Shown piece after piece: positions 31,480-46,288 of a DNA stretch of 64,000 nt; position 1 is the stretch's first letter; each line of letters starts with the position of its first letter. This DNA is from Vanilla planifolia. Lineage: Eukaryota; Streptophyta; Magnoliopsida; Asparagales; Orchidaceae. Location of the stretch: the NCBI GenBank assembly GCA_023846275.1, contig JAIUJO010000069.1, positions 392,501-456,500 of the forward strand, read 5' to 3'. The notes under the pieces are model-generated. The model worked only from the letters and a program-made list of their open reading frames with translations, was not told the DNA's origin and did no database searches. The translations under genes and the position numbers were made by a program.

Positions 31480-33085
31480 GCATATATACACACACACACA
31501 TAAGTACATGCATAAATACACATGAAAACATGAACACACAAAGACACAAACAAGTACACACAAACATGTAGAAGCACACTTGCACACACATACATTGACA
31601 CAAAAAATGTAAAAACATGCTTGCACACACACACACACACAAGCATGGAGACACAGACAATGCATGCACATTAAAACACACAAAAACATGCACAATCACA
31701 CATGTAAGCACACACATTCATACACACATGAACTCAAGCACACAAAGATAAACATGCAAGCACACACAAATTTAACCAAGCAAATACATGAACATACACA
31801 TCCACATGCACATGCATATGCAAAAATAAACAAACACACTTAAAAATACACACACACATGCATGCACACATACACACAAGCACACATAGACAAATGGCCA
31901 AAGGCAAAGTCAAATAATAATGATGCATATGGTCACGCACAAACACACACATACACACACACACACGAAAATACACACACCCACACATGCTCACATACAT
32001 GCACAAAAACCGACACACATAGGCAAACACAACACACACACACAAGCACACATAGACTCATGCTGACATACACACACATACACCCATGAGTGTACTTATA
32101 CACATAGATACACACATACAAACACATGCTTATACATGATCACACATGAGCACATGTGCATACACACCTAAATGCACATGCACCCATGCATGCATATGTC
32201 CACACACATGCATAGATACTCACACACATACACGTAGACACATGCACATGTAGACACAGACATATGCACACTGACATGAACATGTGGAGACACACAAATA
32301 TACCCATATGCATACAACCATGCACACACACGCACACTCATGTACACACAAAAAAAGACCCACATTCTTGCAAGAATGTTAAGACATAATATGCATGCAC
32401 ACACACAAACATATGTAAACAAATATGCATGAACAAACATCCACAAAAATAGATACACAAACACATATGCAATTGTACATGCACAAAGATAGGTGCACAT
32501 ATGCATATACATGCATACATACACAAATGCACATGTGCATAGACACAAACACTAGCATGCACACAAACACGCATGCAATCATACACACACACACACACTT
32601 ATGGACATGTGTATGCTCAGATACACATGCATAGGAACATACATGCACATACATATGCACACATACACACATCTACATGCACAAACACACATGTATGTGT
32701 ACACAAAAGTATGCACACGCATGTAAGCATGTGAACACACACACACATGCACACATTTTGTTATTGTACATACGGTACCAAATGTAGGCACACACACATG
32801 CATGAACACACTTACATGTGCATAGGTTTGCACACACAAATACACACATGAAATTGCAATAGCACACACACATATGCACATGCATGTCAACACACACATG
32901 CACGTAGAAATGCATGCTTACACAGATGCACATACACATAACACTCCCATGCAAACCTATCTACACATGCATGCACAACCATGCACACACATATATGTAC
33001 ACGGACTTGAATACATGTGCACACTTGGACATTGAAACATACAAATAAAAAGATGCACAATGACTCAAATATACACCATTGCTTA

Positions 33086-33092
<7 letters not shown>

Positions 33093-33120
<28 letters not shown>
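33093..33120 (+). repeat. Pure (AC)14 microsatellite
   Basis: Twenty-eight perfect alternating bases ending at TTTTACACAC. The matching tract in the second copy, 43,780-43,797, is only 18 bases, so this locus has changed length since the duplication. Confidence 0.9.
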
Positions 33121-33144
33121 TTTTACACACAATTATGCTCACAA

Positions 33145-33147
<3 letters not shown>

Positions 33148-33177
<30 letters not shown>
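33148..33177 (+). repeat. Pure (CA)15 microsatellite
   Basis: Thirty perfect alternating bases, among the longest uninterrupted CA runs in the window, followed by CAAACACACAC. The corresponding tract in the second copy, 43,815-43,826, has 12 bases. Confidence 0.9.
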
Positions 33178-33192
<15 letters not shown>

Positions 33193-34850
33193 TCATGTAC
33201 ACACACATTAAAGTATATATACACACAACCACACTTGCATACAAATTCACAAAGTCATATGCACTCACACATGCTTGCATATGCACCCACATATGTACCC
33301 ACATAGGCAAAGACACACACATGCACTCACGCACACATGCATGCACTAGCACACAAACTTGCACACCCACGTGCACATCCATATGCATACACACATGCAT
33401 AAATGCACACACACAATCACACTTACCCACATGCATACACACACATGCACATGCACACACACGTAAACATGCACAAGTACACACATTCACTTGTGCATAG
33501 ACACAAACACACACACACATACATAGACTCATGCAGAGCGAGACATGCACATACAAACACAGACATATAGACACTTTCACCTACAAACATAAAAACTTGC
33601 ATACACACATGTATGCACACACCTTCACACATACAAACACACCAATATATGCGAACACATACCCATGTGTACTTGTGCACACTAAAAAACACACGCACAC
33701 AAATGCACATGCATGCACATGGACACATGCACACACATAAGTACATACAAATACAAAAATATATGCATAAATACTTGAACATGTGTACACTCATATATTC
33801 ATACACATATGCATACACACAACCACCACACAAAGAATTGCATACTTATTCACACACACACACACAAACACATATTCACTATGCATGTACACAAACGCAC
33901 AAAAGTGCTTGGGTACATGCATGCAAATAAACATAGATGTACCCATAGAGATATGCATAAGCACATGCACATACATACACACACAAATAAGCACACACAT
34001 ACAAAGATGCATGTTTGCACATTTGCAAAACATTCAAACATGCATTCACGCACACATACACATGCCCAAGAACACAAACATATGCAAGCACACACACTCA
34101 CACTCATGTGCACCAAAATGCACATATGCATACACACACACTATACACACTTGCACATGCATATACACACAAACATTCATGCACATGTACACACACTTGC
34201 ATGCATGCATGCACACTCACATGCATACTAGTTGCACATACACACACATACACACATGTACACACACCCATGTGCATGCACACACATATGCATACTCACA
34301 CACATACACATGCATATACACACACAATCACACATGCACACACATTCACACACCATAATAAACACACTTGCATGCCAACAAATACACACATGTGATTGTA
34401 TGCAGCATACGTAGATCTACATAAGCACACAAACTCATGCACACACACACATACACCCCCACATGCCTACACATATGAACATACACACAAATTTGCACAT
34501 GTGCACACGCATAAATGCACACACATACATACACGCTCACCCCTAAACACAAATACACACAGCCTCACTCAATCACACTTGCACAAACAAGCATATGCAC
34601 ATACATGCAAACCCATAGTCACATAGAGACACACATACAGATCCATACGCATGCACATGCTTGCACAGACACACACAAACATATGCACATGTAAGTGCAT
34701 AATAACACACACATGCAAACACACCTCGTCACATGCACAAACATATGCATAATTAAACAAACACATGCACTCATACATTTAAACACACACTCGTATGCAC
34801 ACACACAAGTACAAATGTATAGATACGTACAAAAACACACACTGCATGTG

Positions 34851-36284
34851 CATGCACACACATGCACACACTCATAAATAGACACATACATACACACATA
34901 CCCACAACACACATGCATGCTTAAACATTAGCACACAAATGACACACTCGCATACACATGCACATGCACCTAGATGCATATGCACATCCACGTGCACTCA
35001 CATCCTCAAAAATTCATAATCATGCATGCACACGCACATTCTCTCTCTATCTCTCACGCACACACAAATGCACACTCACATATGTTGTCACATGAACACA
35101 TGAATGTCTTTGCACACATGTGCACATGCACATGCACACACACACATGTACACACACAAACATACACACACACATACACATGTATACACAAACACATGGT
35201 CATACACTTGTAGGCACATGCACACATAGACAAGAACACCCAAACCTACACACATGCATACATGAACACTCACACACATATGCATAAAAACTTTGCATAC
35301 ACACACATGCTCACACATAGATCACACAAACACACACAAGTGCATATGCACCAAAACATATATACACATACACACACATGTAGACACACATGCACATGCA
35401 CACACACATGCTCCCACACACATAAACACACATGTGCAGACACATGCATACAAGCACATGTGCATAGACTAAACAAGCACATAAGCACACACGCACACAC
35501 ACGTGATTGTGCTTGTGCACCCACGCACACATGCACACACACCTATACACACATGCACATGCACAAGTATGTAGAAAACAAGTACAGACACATGCGTGCA
35601 AAAATACATGCATGCCTTCATACACTAATAGGCACACATATGCATAGACATTCATGTTGACACAAATTCACACACATGGACATGCACACACATGCACACA
35701 TAAGCACACATAATGATGACCTAAAACAAATGCACACAAATCCACCCACACACATATGCATACGCACATGTGCATGCAAACAAGCATGGACATGCATACA
35801 CATACAAGTACACCTACACAAACACATATGTATGCATGCACATGTAGACACCCACATGCACATAACACACACACACACACCAACATGTGCATACACACAA
35901 AAACATACAATCACACTCACATATTCTTACATAAACAAGAATACCCATACATACTCATACAAAGATACACATATGCACATTCACACACAAGCACATGCAC
36001 ACACATGCTCACATATAGGCATAGCAAGCACACACCCCTTAACCCCACACACAATCACTCAAAAAGATAAACACACTAGTATGCACAATAATGCGTTACT
36101 CCTACATAAACCATACATGTACCCACACACATAGAGAGATGCATGGCTGTATACACACAAGCGCAGACACATTCACACATGTGCATGTACACACAAACAT
36201 AGACATGCATATGCACATGTACACACATATATTGATGCACACACATACAATGACAAGCTGATATAAATGTATGTACACACATTC
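34851..36284 (+). repeat. Spacer between the two duplicated blocks
   Basis: About 1.43 kb of CA array that I cannot pair with the sequence after copy 2. It includes a pyrimidine tract (35,039-35,055) and, close to the start of copy 2, a less repetitive patch at 36,060-36,120 containing CACTAGTATGCACAATAATG and GCGTTACTCC. No gene is seen. Confidence 0.7.
35039..35055. repeat. Short CT-rich (polypyrimidine) tract
   Basis: TT then CTCTCTCTAT and CTCTC, placed between CA-type words. Similar short CT tracts occur at 14,117-14,125 and 54,330-54,348. These are among the few places where purine-pyrimidine alternation is lost for more than about ten bases. Confidence 0.8.
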
Positions 36285-39200
36285 TTATGCACACACACAC
36301 CAACATAAATACACAATTGTGAAAACACACATACACACATGCACCCGCACACTGGCAGACACGAATACACAAGCACATGCCCAAAAACATGTATAGACAT
36401 GCACACACCACATCACACACATACCTATGCACACATGCACACACACGCACACAAACACTTTCTCATGCATAGTCAGGCGTGTACAATCAAATGCAAACAT
36501 GCACCCAACCACATATGCTTAATCACACACATGCATACACATACAAAAATATACACATGCACAAAACATTCACACATGAGCTCACACACACACATGCACA
36601 TAGCTACACATGCACAGGCACACGAACTCACACACACATGCACAAGAACTTGCACACACATAGTTATAGGCGCACATGCACACACATAGGCTCATAGATA
36701 TGGACATAAATGCACAAGCATGGATGCACACACACACACACACATTTGTAGAAAAACACATGCACATAAAAATGCAAGCACATACACATGCATGGACACA
36801 CAGATATATGCATATACACACATGCATGCACATGTACTCAAACACATAGACATGCTAACATGCACACAGATACACGCCTGCATGTCCACAAGTAGACACT
36901 AATTAATGCATGTGCACACATGCCCATAACCACACATGCACACACAAATGCACATGAACTCATGCATTTTGGCAAATATGCACACATCCACACACGCCCA
37001 CACACTGACATGTATGCACACATACACATTTGCAGATGCACACATGCAAATACACGCACACATGCATGGAGACATGAACACACACACACATGAAGAAACA
37101 CATCAATTCATAAACATATGCACATATGTACACAAACATACAAATGTACACAAGAACATGCATAGAAACCAGTACACTCATGCACTCATAGCAAGACACA
37201 CATACAAGTGCACATGCACACACACATACACATAAACATGCACACACACATATGCACATGAACACACGCACACATACACACACATGCATGCACACACACA
37301 CACAAACAAAAACATACACAAACCATCAAACACATTACTAAACACTCACAAACCCACACACTGACACACACATGCAAGCACGTGTATGCAAATGCATGCG
37401 AACTATCACACACATATGACCACAAACATGCACCTACCGACCCACACACACACTCAAAAATACACATATGCTCACACATTCATAGACTCAAGAACATGCA
37501 AATGCATGCTCATGTATTAACATGCAAACATGAGAATAAATACAAGCATACACATAAGCACATGTGCACCCATGCACCAAACATAGGCACACGAACACAC
37601 CAACACACACACACATATGGGCAACCTTGCTAACACATACATACACAACACACACATGTGCATAAACACACATGCATGCTCAGATAGAGACACACACATA
37701 AGCACACATACACACGCAAGAAACCACTCACATGCTCAAACATGCACACACACATACAAGCATGAATGCACATGCACAAACATGCACAAATAAATGTAAA
37801 CAAGCATATGAATGATTCCACAAAGTGCACATGCACATATCCACGCACACATGCATGCATACACACACTCATATGCACACACAACAGTATATAAACACTC
37901 TCCTACTCCCACACATGCACACATACTTATACACCCATGAACATTTACACACACAAACCCACACACATTTAGACACATACACATAGACATATACAAGTAT
38001 GCACACGTGCACATGCACGTAGACATGATCATTCACAAACATAGACACGTACACATGCATGCAAACAACCTCACACACATAAGCACAACATGCACTCATG
38101 CACCAACCATACACATCGATACGCAATTGCACATACTCATGAACACACGTAAAAAAAGATAAGCAAACACACATACACCTACATACACATGTGTGCTCGG
38201 ACGTCCATGTGGATGTATGCACACACACATTCCCACACCCACGCAAGGCCACACACATGCAAGCAGAACACACACACAAACATCGACACATGCACGTGTG
38301 TGCTTAGCACACTCGCACTGACACGCACGAGCACATACACATACAAGTGCTTGCATACAGACACACACATAAGCATGCATAAACACATAAGAAAGCACTC
38401 ACATGTGAACACATACATGGGCATAAGCACATGCACACACACACATCCACATGTGCACACACATACAAAAGTACAAATGCACATGAACACAAGCACAAAG
38501 CACACAATCACATGCCAACACACATAAGAATACATACATATACTTATGTACACATAAAAATCTACATGCACACTGCCCCCCACACAAACATGCGGACACG
38601 TGCATAAACATATAAACATGCATGCACAAATGTAATTGCACAGAAACATGTGAGCTCTCACACACACACACATACACAAGCATGTGCATAACCACATAGA
38701 TGCACACACACACATGCTTGCAAACACAGATTGATACATGAATGTGCACACATGCCCACAACCACACATGAACACACAAACACCATACAGCATCGCATGC
38801 ACTGATGTAAGTAGGCACATACACTTGCACCCACATGCACACACACACATTTATACACATGTACATGCATACACAAACACACATGCACACACGCACATGC
38901 ACACATATACACACACATACACACATAGACATGTACACCTATACACACACATGCATAAGTGTGAATGTGCACACACATGAAAATACATCCACTAACAAGC
39001 ACATGCACACATTCACAGATGCCTATGCCCACATACACACATGCATATAAACAACCACATGTGCTTAAGCACATGCACACACACAAGTGCAAACAAAAAA
39101 ATTCTTACACAAATGCACTGATAGCAAGAAACACACACAGAAGCACATAAATAGGAACAGACAGATCCACACACACTCGCAAGAACCCAAATATGCACAT

Positions 39201-42200
39201 GCATGTCACTCATACTCCTACACACACACACCAACACACACATATACACACACACATGTGCACACACATGCACATTTGTTCATGTAAGCACACATACACA
39301 TACACACACAATCAAACACACTCTCATATACTCACACACATGAAGACAAATACACACAAGCCCACATACCGACACACATGCATACACGTAAACTTACACA
39401 CAAGCACATGAATTGTCACACATATACATGCACAAACATGCAAGATCACACACACATGCTTGCACACTCATAGACGCATAAGAACAAGCAAGCACATGTA
39501 CACACAAACACATAGGTACACACACGCACAAACAAAAATGCACATGCATATGCACTTGCAATAAGATAAACACACACAAGCATGTAAACATGAACACACA
39601 CATATTCAAACTCACACACACTTACAAACAAGCATGCTTGCATGTAGAAACACACATAAGCACACATACACACACAAGAAACTACTCGCATGTCCAATCA
39701 TGTGCACACAGATGCATGAATGAACACACAAACATGCACACACACATATTCACACTCACACATACAAATGTCTACACGCACATGAATGCATGCACATAAG
39801 CACATGATCACACACACATAAGCTTACATACACACACTCATGAACGCACACTAAACTTCAAACACCTCTCCAACATGGACACCGATAGACAAAGACACCA
39901 TACATGGACTAATATGCACACTCACACAAGCCCACACACATACACACACACACACACATGCACATGCACACATATATATCCACTCTCACACACACATGTA
40001 CACATGCATGTGCATAGCCACATACACACAAGCACACATGCACACATGCTAACACACACATACATGTCGGTACACACATGCAAATGCACATGCATACACA
40101 CACAAACACAAACAAGCAAACAAGCAAACAAGCAAACATACAAAGGAAATCACACACACATGCATACATACATGTGCATGCCCCTACATGCATGCACATG
40201 TTCACACATTCCCATACCTATGGATAAGTACACATATGTAGGCACAACACACATAAATAGAACATGAACTCGTGTGTGCCCACACATGCATGAACCTATA
40301 GAGACACATGCACACATACATAAATGTACACACGTGCACCCAAAATTGCACATGTATGCAGACACATTAGTAAATGCACACATAAGAAAATGCATCTACA
40401 AGCATACATACACACCTACAAAAACATGAGTGCACACATGCATGGACAAACACATCCATTTAAAAGCATGCATATACACACATGCACCCATCCACACACA
40501 CATATGCATAGGAACACACCCACACACACATGCACAAATACCCAAAGACACACATTCATATAAACATGCACAAACATACATATAGACACACAACAACACA
40601 AGCACACATAGACAAGCACATGCACACATGTTCACACATGCACATACATTCTTAGACACAAGAGCATAAATACATGAAGATACCCACAAATAAGCAATGT
40701 GTAGACAAATACATGTACACTTTCACACCCACATGCACACACACACACACAAACATGTATAAACAATTCATAAGCACTCACACACATGCACATGCATACA
40801 TCAAACACACACATGCACCCCCACTCCCACACAAATGCATAATATTAGGTATGCACAAACAAAGATGTTCACACTCACATGTATGCATGCATACACACAA
40901 AAAATATATAAGCACACATGGATGCATGCACATACACCCAAGTAGAAAAACTTTTACATGCACACAGACACCGTGTAAGTGCATAGAGACACACACACTC
41001 ACCAACACTCAAACGAATAAATTAACACCAACAAACATGAACACACCCAAACAAACTCACACACAGCACACACGCATGCATGCACAAATGCACCAACTCA
41101 CATGTGCATCCATGCACACACATGCACATATGTACACTCAAACACATATAGTAGCACATGCTCACAAACACAACACATGCCCACAAATAGATGCCACAGG
41201 CACACATGCATGAACCCATACACAAATGCACACATACACTCAAACATGTACACGTACACCTACATGCATACATTTCCACATTAGATCAACACAAACACAC
41301 ACACACATATGCAAACACACACATGCACAAACATGCATGCACACACACACAATTATACATGTGCATGCCCATGCAAAAAAATGCACACCTATCTGTGTTG
41401 AAATATGTAAGCACACTCACATTTACAACCACACAAAATACACAAACAGAGACACATACTCATGTGCACACACGTGCACATGTAGATGCATGCCCAGGCA
41501 TGTGCATGCACACAAACAAGTGGACATTCACACACACACACACACATACATACACATGCACTCACAAGGACACTCATGCACAAACACACATGTGCACACA
41601 CATATATAGATGCATAAGAATGTTGACACAAAAGAACAAGCACATGCATACAGTCACATAGAAACACACAAATGCACTCACATGCACACGTATGCACAAG
41701 TAAACACACAAAAAAACTCACAAAAAGGCATGCACACACATATATATTCACAAGTTGATATAAATATATGTACAAGCACATACACAAACACAAATACAAA
41801 CACACTCATGCATCTAAACACATCAAAAGACACACACTTTCAAACATGCACATGCATTAACAAATGCACACGCCAATGTGCTCACACACATGCATGCACC
41901 CACACATACTAATGTCCACTCATGCACACATGCACATGCATTGACACATAGGCACACATACACACATGTTCACACACAGATGCAAACACAAATATGCATG
42001 TAAACACACACATTCATGCACACAAAAAACTCATATGCATGCAAACACGCACTTACGCCTATGCACTCACCTTCACACACACAGACAAACACATGCATGC
42101 ACACACACACAATCATTCACACACAAAAGCACACAAACACACACACATATGCTTAGACACACATAGATGTGTGTGCTTATATACACACACACATAAGTAC

Positions 42201-45200
42201 ATGCATAAATACACATGAAAACATGAACACACAGACACAAACATGTACAAAAGCACACATTCACACACATACATTGACACAAAAAATGTACAAACATGCT
42301 TGCACACACACACACACAAAAGCATGGAGACACAAACAATGCATGCACATTAGCACACAAAAACATGCACAATCACACATGTAGGCACACACATTCATAC
42401 ACACATGAACACAACCACACACATAGATAAACATGCAAGCACACACAAATTTAACCAAGCAAATACATGAACATACACATGCACATGCACATGCAACAAT
42501 AAACATACACACTTACAAATACACACACATGCATGCACACATACACAAATGCACACCTAGACAGATGGCCATAAGCAAAGTCAAATAAAAACGATGCATA
42601 TGGTTATGCACAAACACACACACACTCACAAAAATACACACACTCACACATGCTCACATACATACACAAAAATAAGCACACATAAACACACACAACACAC
42701 ACACAAGGGCACATGCACTCATGCTGACATACACACACACATACACACATTAGTGTACTTACACACATGGATACACACATACAAACACACGCCTACACAT
42801 GAACACACATGAGCACATGCACATACACACCTACATGCACATGCACGATGCATGCATATGTCCACACACATGCATAGATACTCACACACATACACATAGA
42901 CACATGCACATGTAGACACAGTTATATGCACACTAACATTAACATGTGGAGACACACAAATACTCCCATATATATACAATCATGCACATACACACACATA
43001 CTCATATACACACAAAAAGACCCACATGCTTACAAGAATGTTAACACATAACATACATGCACACACAAACACATGCAAACACATATGCATGAACAAACAT
43101 CCAAACAAATAGTTACACAAATACATATGCAATTGTACATGCACAAAGACATGTGCACATATGCATACATATTCACATGGGTACACAAAAGTATACCCAT
43201 GCACACATACAAAAATGTACATGTGCACAGGTAGAAACACTAGCATGCACACAAACACATGCAATCATACGCACACAAACACACTTATGGACATGTGTAT
43301 GCTCAGATGCACATGCATAAGAATACATATGCACACGTACACACACCTACATGCACACACACCCACACAAGCATGTGCACACACAAGCGTGCACACGCAT
43401 GCATGCCTGTGCACACACACACACACACATGCACACATTTTGTTATTATACATACGCTTCCAAATGTAGGCACACACACATGCATGAACACACTCACATG
43501 TGCATATGTTCACACACACACACACAAATGCAAAATTTCAATAGCACACACACATACACACATGCATGTCAACATACACATGCATGTAGACATGCATGCT
43601 TACACAGATGTACATACACATAACACTCCCATGCAAACCTATCTACACATGCATGCACAACCATGCACACTCATATATTTACATAGACTTCAATACACAT
43701 GCACACTTGGAATTGAAACATACAAATAAATAGATGCACAATGACTCAAATATACACCATGGCATACACATACACACATACACACACACACACACACTCT
43801 TATGCTCACAAACCCACACACACACAAACACACACACGTATAGAGGCACACATATACACACTCATGTGCACACACATTAACATATACACACACACAACCA
43901 CATTTGCACACACATGCACAAGTCACATGCACTCACACACACTTGCATATGCACACACACATGTACCCACACAGGCAAAGACACACACACACACAGGCAC
44001 TCACGCACATGAGCATGCACTAGCACACAAACTTGCACACCCATGTGCACATCCATATGCATACACACATGGATAAATGCACACGCACAATCACACTTAC
44101 CTACATGCATACAAACACACACATACACATGCACATGCAAAAACATGTAAACACGCACAAGTACACACATGCACTTGTGCGCACACAAACAAACACACAC
44201 ACCCACATACACAGACTCGTGCAGACAGAGACTGCACACACACACAGACATATAGACACTTTCACATGCATACATGAAAACTTCGATACACACATGCATG
44301 CACACACCTTCACACACACAAACACACCAATATATGCAAACACACGGACATAAAGATGAAAACACATGCCCACATGTACTTGTGCACACTAAAAACACAT
44401 GCGCACAATTGCACATGCATCCACATGGACACATGCACACACAAGTACACACAAATACACACATATATGCATAGATACTTGAACATGTGTACACTCACAT
44501 ATTCATACACATATGCATACACACATCCACCACACAAAGAAATGCATACTTAACACACACAAAAACACAAATTCACTATGCATGTACACAAATGCACAAA
44601 AGTTCTTGGGTACATGCATGCAAATAAAAATAGATGTACCCATAGAGACACACATAAGTACTTGCACATACATACACACACAAATAAACACAAACATATA
44701 CAAAGATGCATGTTTGCACATTTGCAAAACATTCAAACATGCATTCACGCACACACACATGCCCAAGAACATAAACATATTGAAGTACACACACACTCGC
44801 ACAAGCACATGCACACACACTCACACTCATGTGCACAAAAATGAACCTATGCATAAAAATACACACTATACACACTTGCACATGCACATACACACAAACA
44901 TTCATGCACATGTACAGACACTTGCATGCATGCATGCACACTAGTTGCACATACACACACATACGCACATGCACACACACCCATGTGCATGTACACAGAT
45001 GCATACACATACAACACACATATACACAGGCATGTACACATACACATGCAGATGCACATGCACAATGACACATGCACACATGTTCACGCACCATAAGAAA
45101 CACATGTGTGAGCCCACAAATACACACACACACATGTGATTGCATGCAAATACATAGATCCACATAAGAACACAAAATCATGCACACACACACACATACA

Positions 45201-45600
45201 CCCACATATGCCCACACATATGAACGCACACACGAACACCTACACACACAAAACTTTACACATGTGCCCATGCATAAATGCACACATACATACACGCTCA
45301 CCTTTAAACACACATACACACACACACTCACTCAATCACACTTGCACAAACATGCAAACCCACTGTCACATAGAGACACACATATAGATCCATATGCATG
45401 CACATGCTTGCAAAGACACACACAAACATGTGCACATGTAAGTGCATAATAACACACACATGCATACACACCTATTCACAAGCACAAACATATGCATAAT
45501 TAAACAAATACATACACTCATACATTCCAACACACACTCGTATGCACACACAACAAGCATAAATGCACACATATGTACAAAAACACAAGCACATACACCC
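36285..45600 (+). repeat. Large segmental duplication, copy 2 (about 9.3 kb)
   Basis: Direct partner of 25,190-34,850. The last convincing shared words are ACATATGCATAATTAAAC (45,488) and CACACTCGTATGCACACAC (about 45,532). After about 45,600 the two diverge. Copy 2 lacks about 386 bases and has shorter CA runs at the sites matching 33,093 and 33,148. It has three units of CAAGCAAA (40,113-40,136) where copy 1 has one (29,007-29,014). Long - strand open frames here, such as 44,576-45,331, are Cys-Val-rich repeat translation. Confidence 0.93.
40113..40136 (+). repeat. (CAAGCAAA)3 tandem expansion
   Basis: Three perfect 8-base units. The same place in copy 1 (29,007-29,014) has a single unit, so this is a private two-unit expansion after the duplication. 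Confidence 0.88.
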
Positions 45601-45654
45601 AAACATGCACATGCATATGTACTCTCATGCACAAACACACACACAAAAGCATGC

Positions 45655-45785
45655 ACAATATAGAAAATGATTCACACACGTTCTTGAACACACACATGCT
45701 TGTCCATAAAGAAGCATACACACACAGGCGCATGCATACACTAAGATACACACCATGCACTCAGCTAAATTCTCCTGAAAGCACA
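45655..45785. other. Non-repeat island just after duplication copy 2
   Basis: Words such as TATAGAAAATGATTC, CGTTCTTG, GTCCATAAAGAAGC and AGCTAAATTCTCCTGAAAGC break the CA pattern more than almost anywhere else in the first 57 kb. It begins where the match between the two large copies ends, so it may mark the original right edge of the duplicated block or residual flanking DNA. No gene or element is recognised. Confidence 0.5.
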
Positions 45786-46252
45786 CATGCATGAATGGAT
45801 GCACACATGTGTATACTTATGCACCCTTGGACACACCCGAACATGCTAAACCACAAACACAAAAATGCATAGACATATGCACATACAAACTTATATACAT
45901 ACACATACATAAATATGTTCCAAAAACTACACATTCACTTGCTAATATGAACACATCCACACTCACTAGCATGCACCCAGATGCACACACCTATATGCAC
46001 ACACACAACCATGCACACACATGCACGCACACATGCAAACATGCTCATACATGGACAAAAAAAATACACTCACAATTGATAACACATATGCATTTTTGCA
46101 AGCACTCAAACACATGCACATAAGCACATTCATGTGTGCAAACACATGTACACACACACACACTTGTACATCTATATACACACATGCACACACACATGAA
46201 CACATGCAAACACACACAACACATGCACATACATACACTTTTACAATAGATA

Positions 46253-46288
46253 ACACACACACACACACACACACAAATATATATATAT
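46253..46288. repeat. Compound (AC)n-(AT)6 microsatellite
   Basis: A pure AC run of 23 bases (46,253-46,275) is followed after one A by six AT units (46,277-46,288). The whole is nearly continuous alternating purine-pyrimidine. The AT part is a candidate easily melted spot. Another AT run of 13 bases lies at 55,874-55,886. Confidence 0.87.

Larger units (their letters stand above)
25190..34850 (+). repeat. Large segmental duplication, copy 1 (about 9.66 kb)
   Basis: This block matches 36,285-45,600 in the same order and orientation over its whole length. Anchors and offsets: ATAAATACACAATTGTG 25,214/36,305 (11,091); CAATTCATAAACATATGC 26,011/37,104 (11,093); ATTCCCACACCCACGCAA 27,111/38,229 (11,118); GCACTGATAGCAAGAAAC 28,009/39,115 (11,106); GAACTCGTGTGTGCCC 29,144/40,266 (11,122); GCCCAGGCATGTGC 30,761/41,492 (10,731); AAGTCAAATAA near 31,907/42,579 (about 10,671); TGACTCAAATATACACC 33,061/43,742 (10,681); ATGTTTGCACATTTGC 34,011/44,710 (10,699); ACATATGCATAATTAAAC 34,741/45,488 (10,747). 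The copies look around nine-tenths identical by eye, with many small length changes in CA runs. It carries no genes; it is CA-array sequence throughout. Confidence 0.93.

Noticed and set aside
36060-36284. Possible third copy of the large duplicated block in the spacer
   Set aside because: Only generic CA words match. None of the rare anchors of the 9.5-kb block occurs in the spacer.
44576-45331. 251-codon - strand frame, Cys-rich
   Set aside because: It resembles a keratin-associated or metallothionein-like protein only by composition. It is repeat translation, and its counterpart in the other large copy is broken up differently, so the frame is not conserved.
46277-46288. TATA-box-like AT run
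   Set aside because: It is part of a compound AC/AT microsatellite, with no initiator, gene or other promoter element near it.
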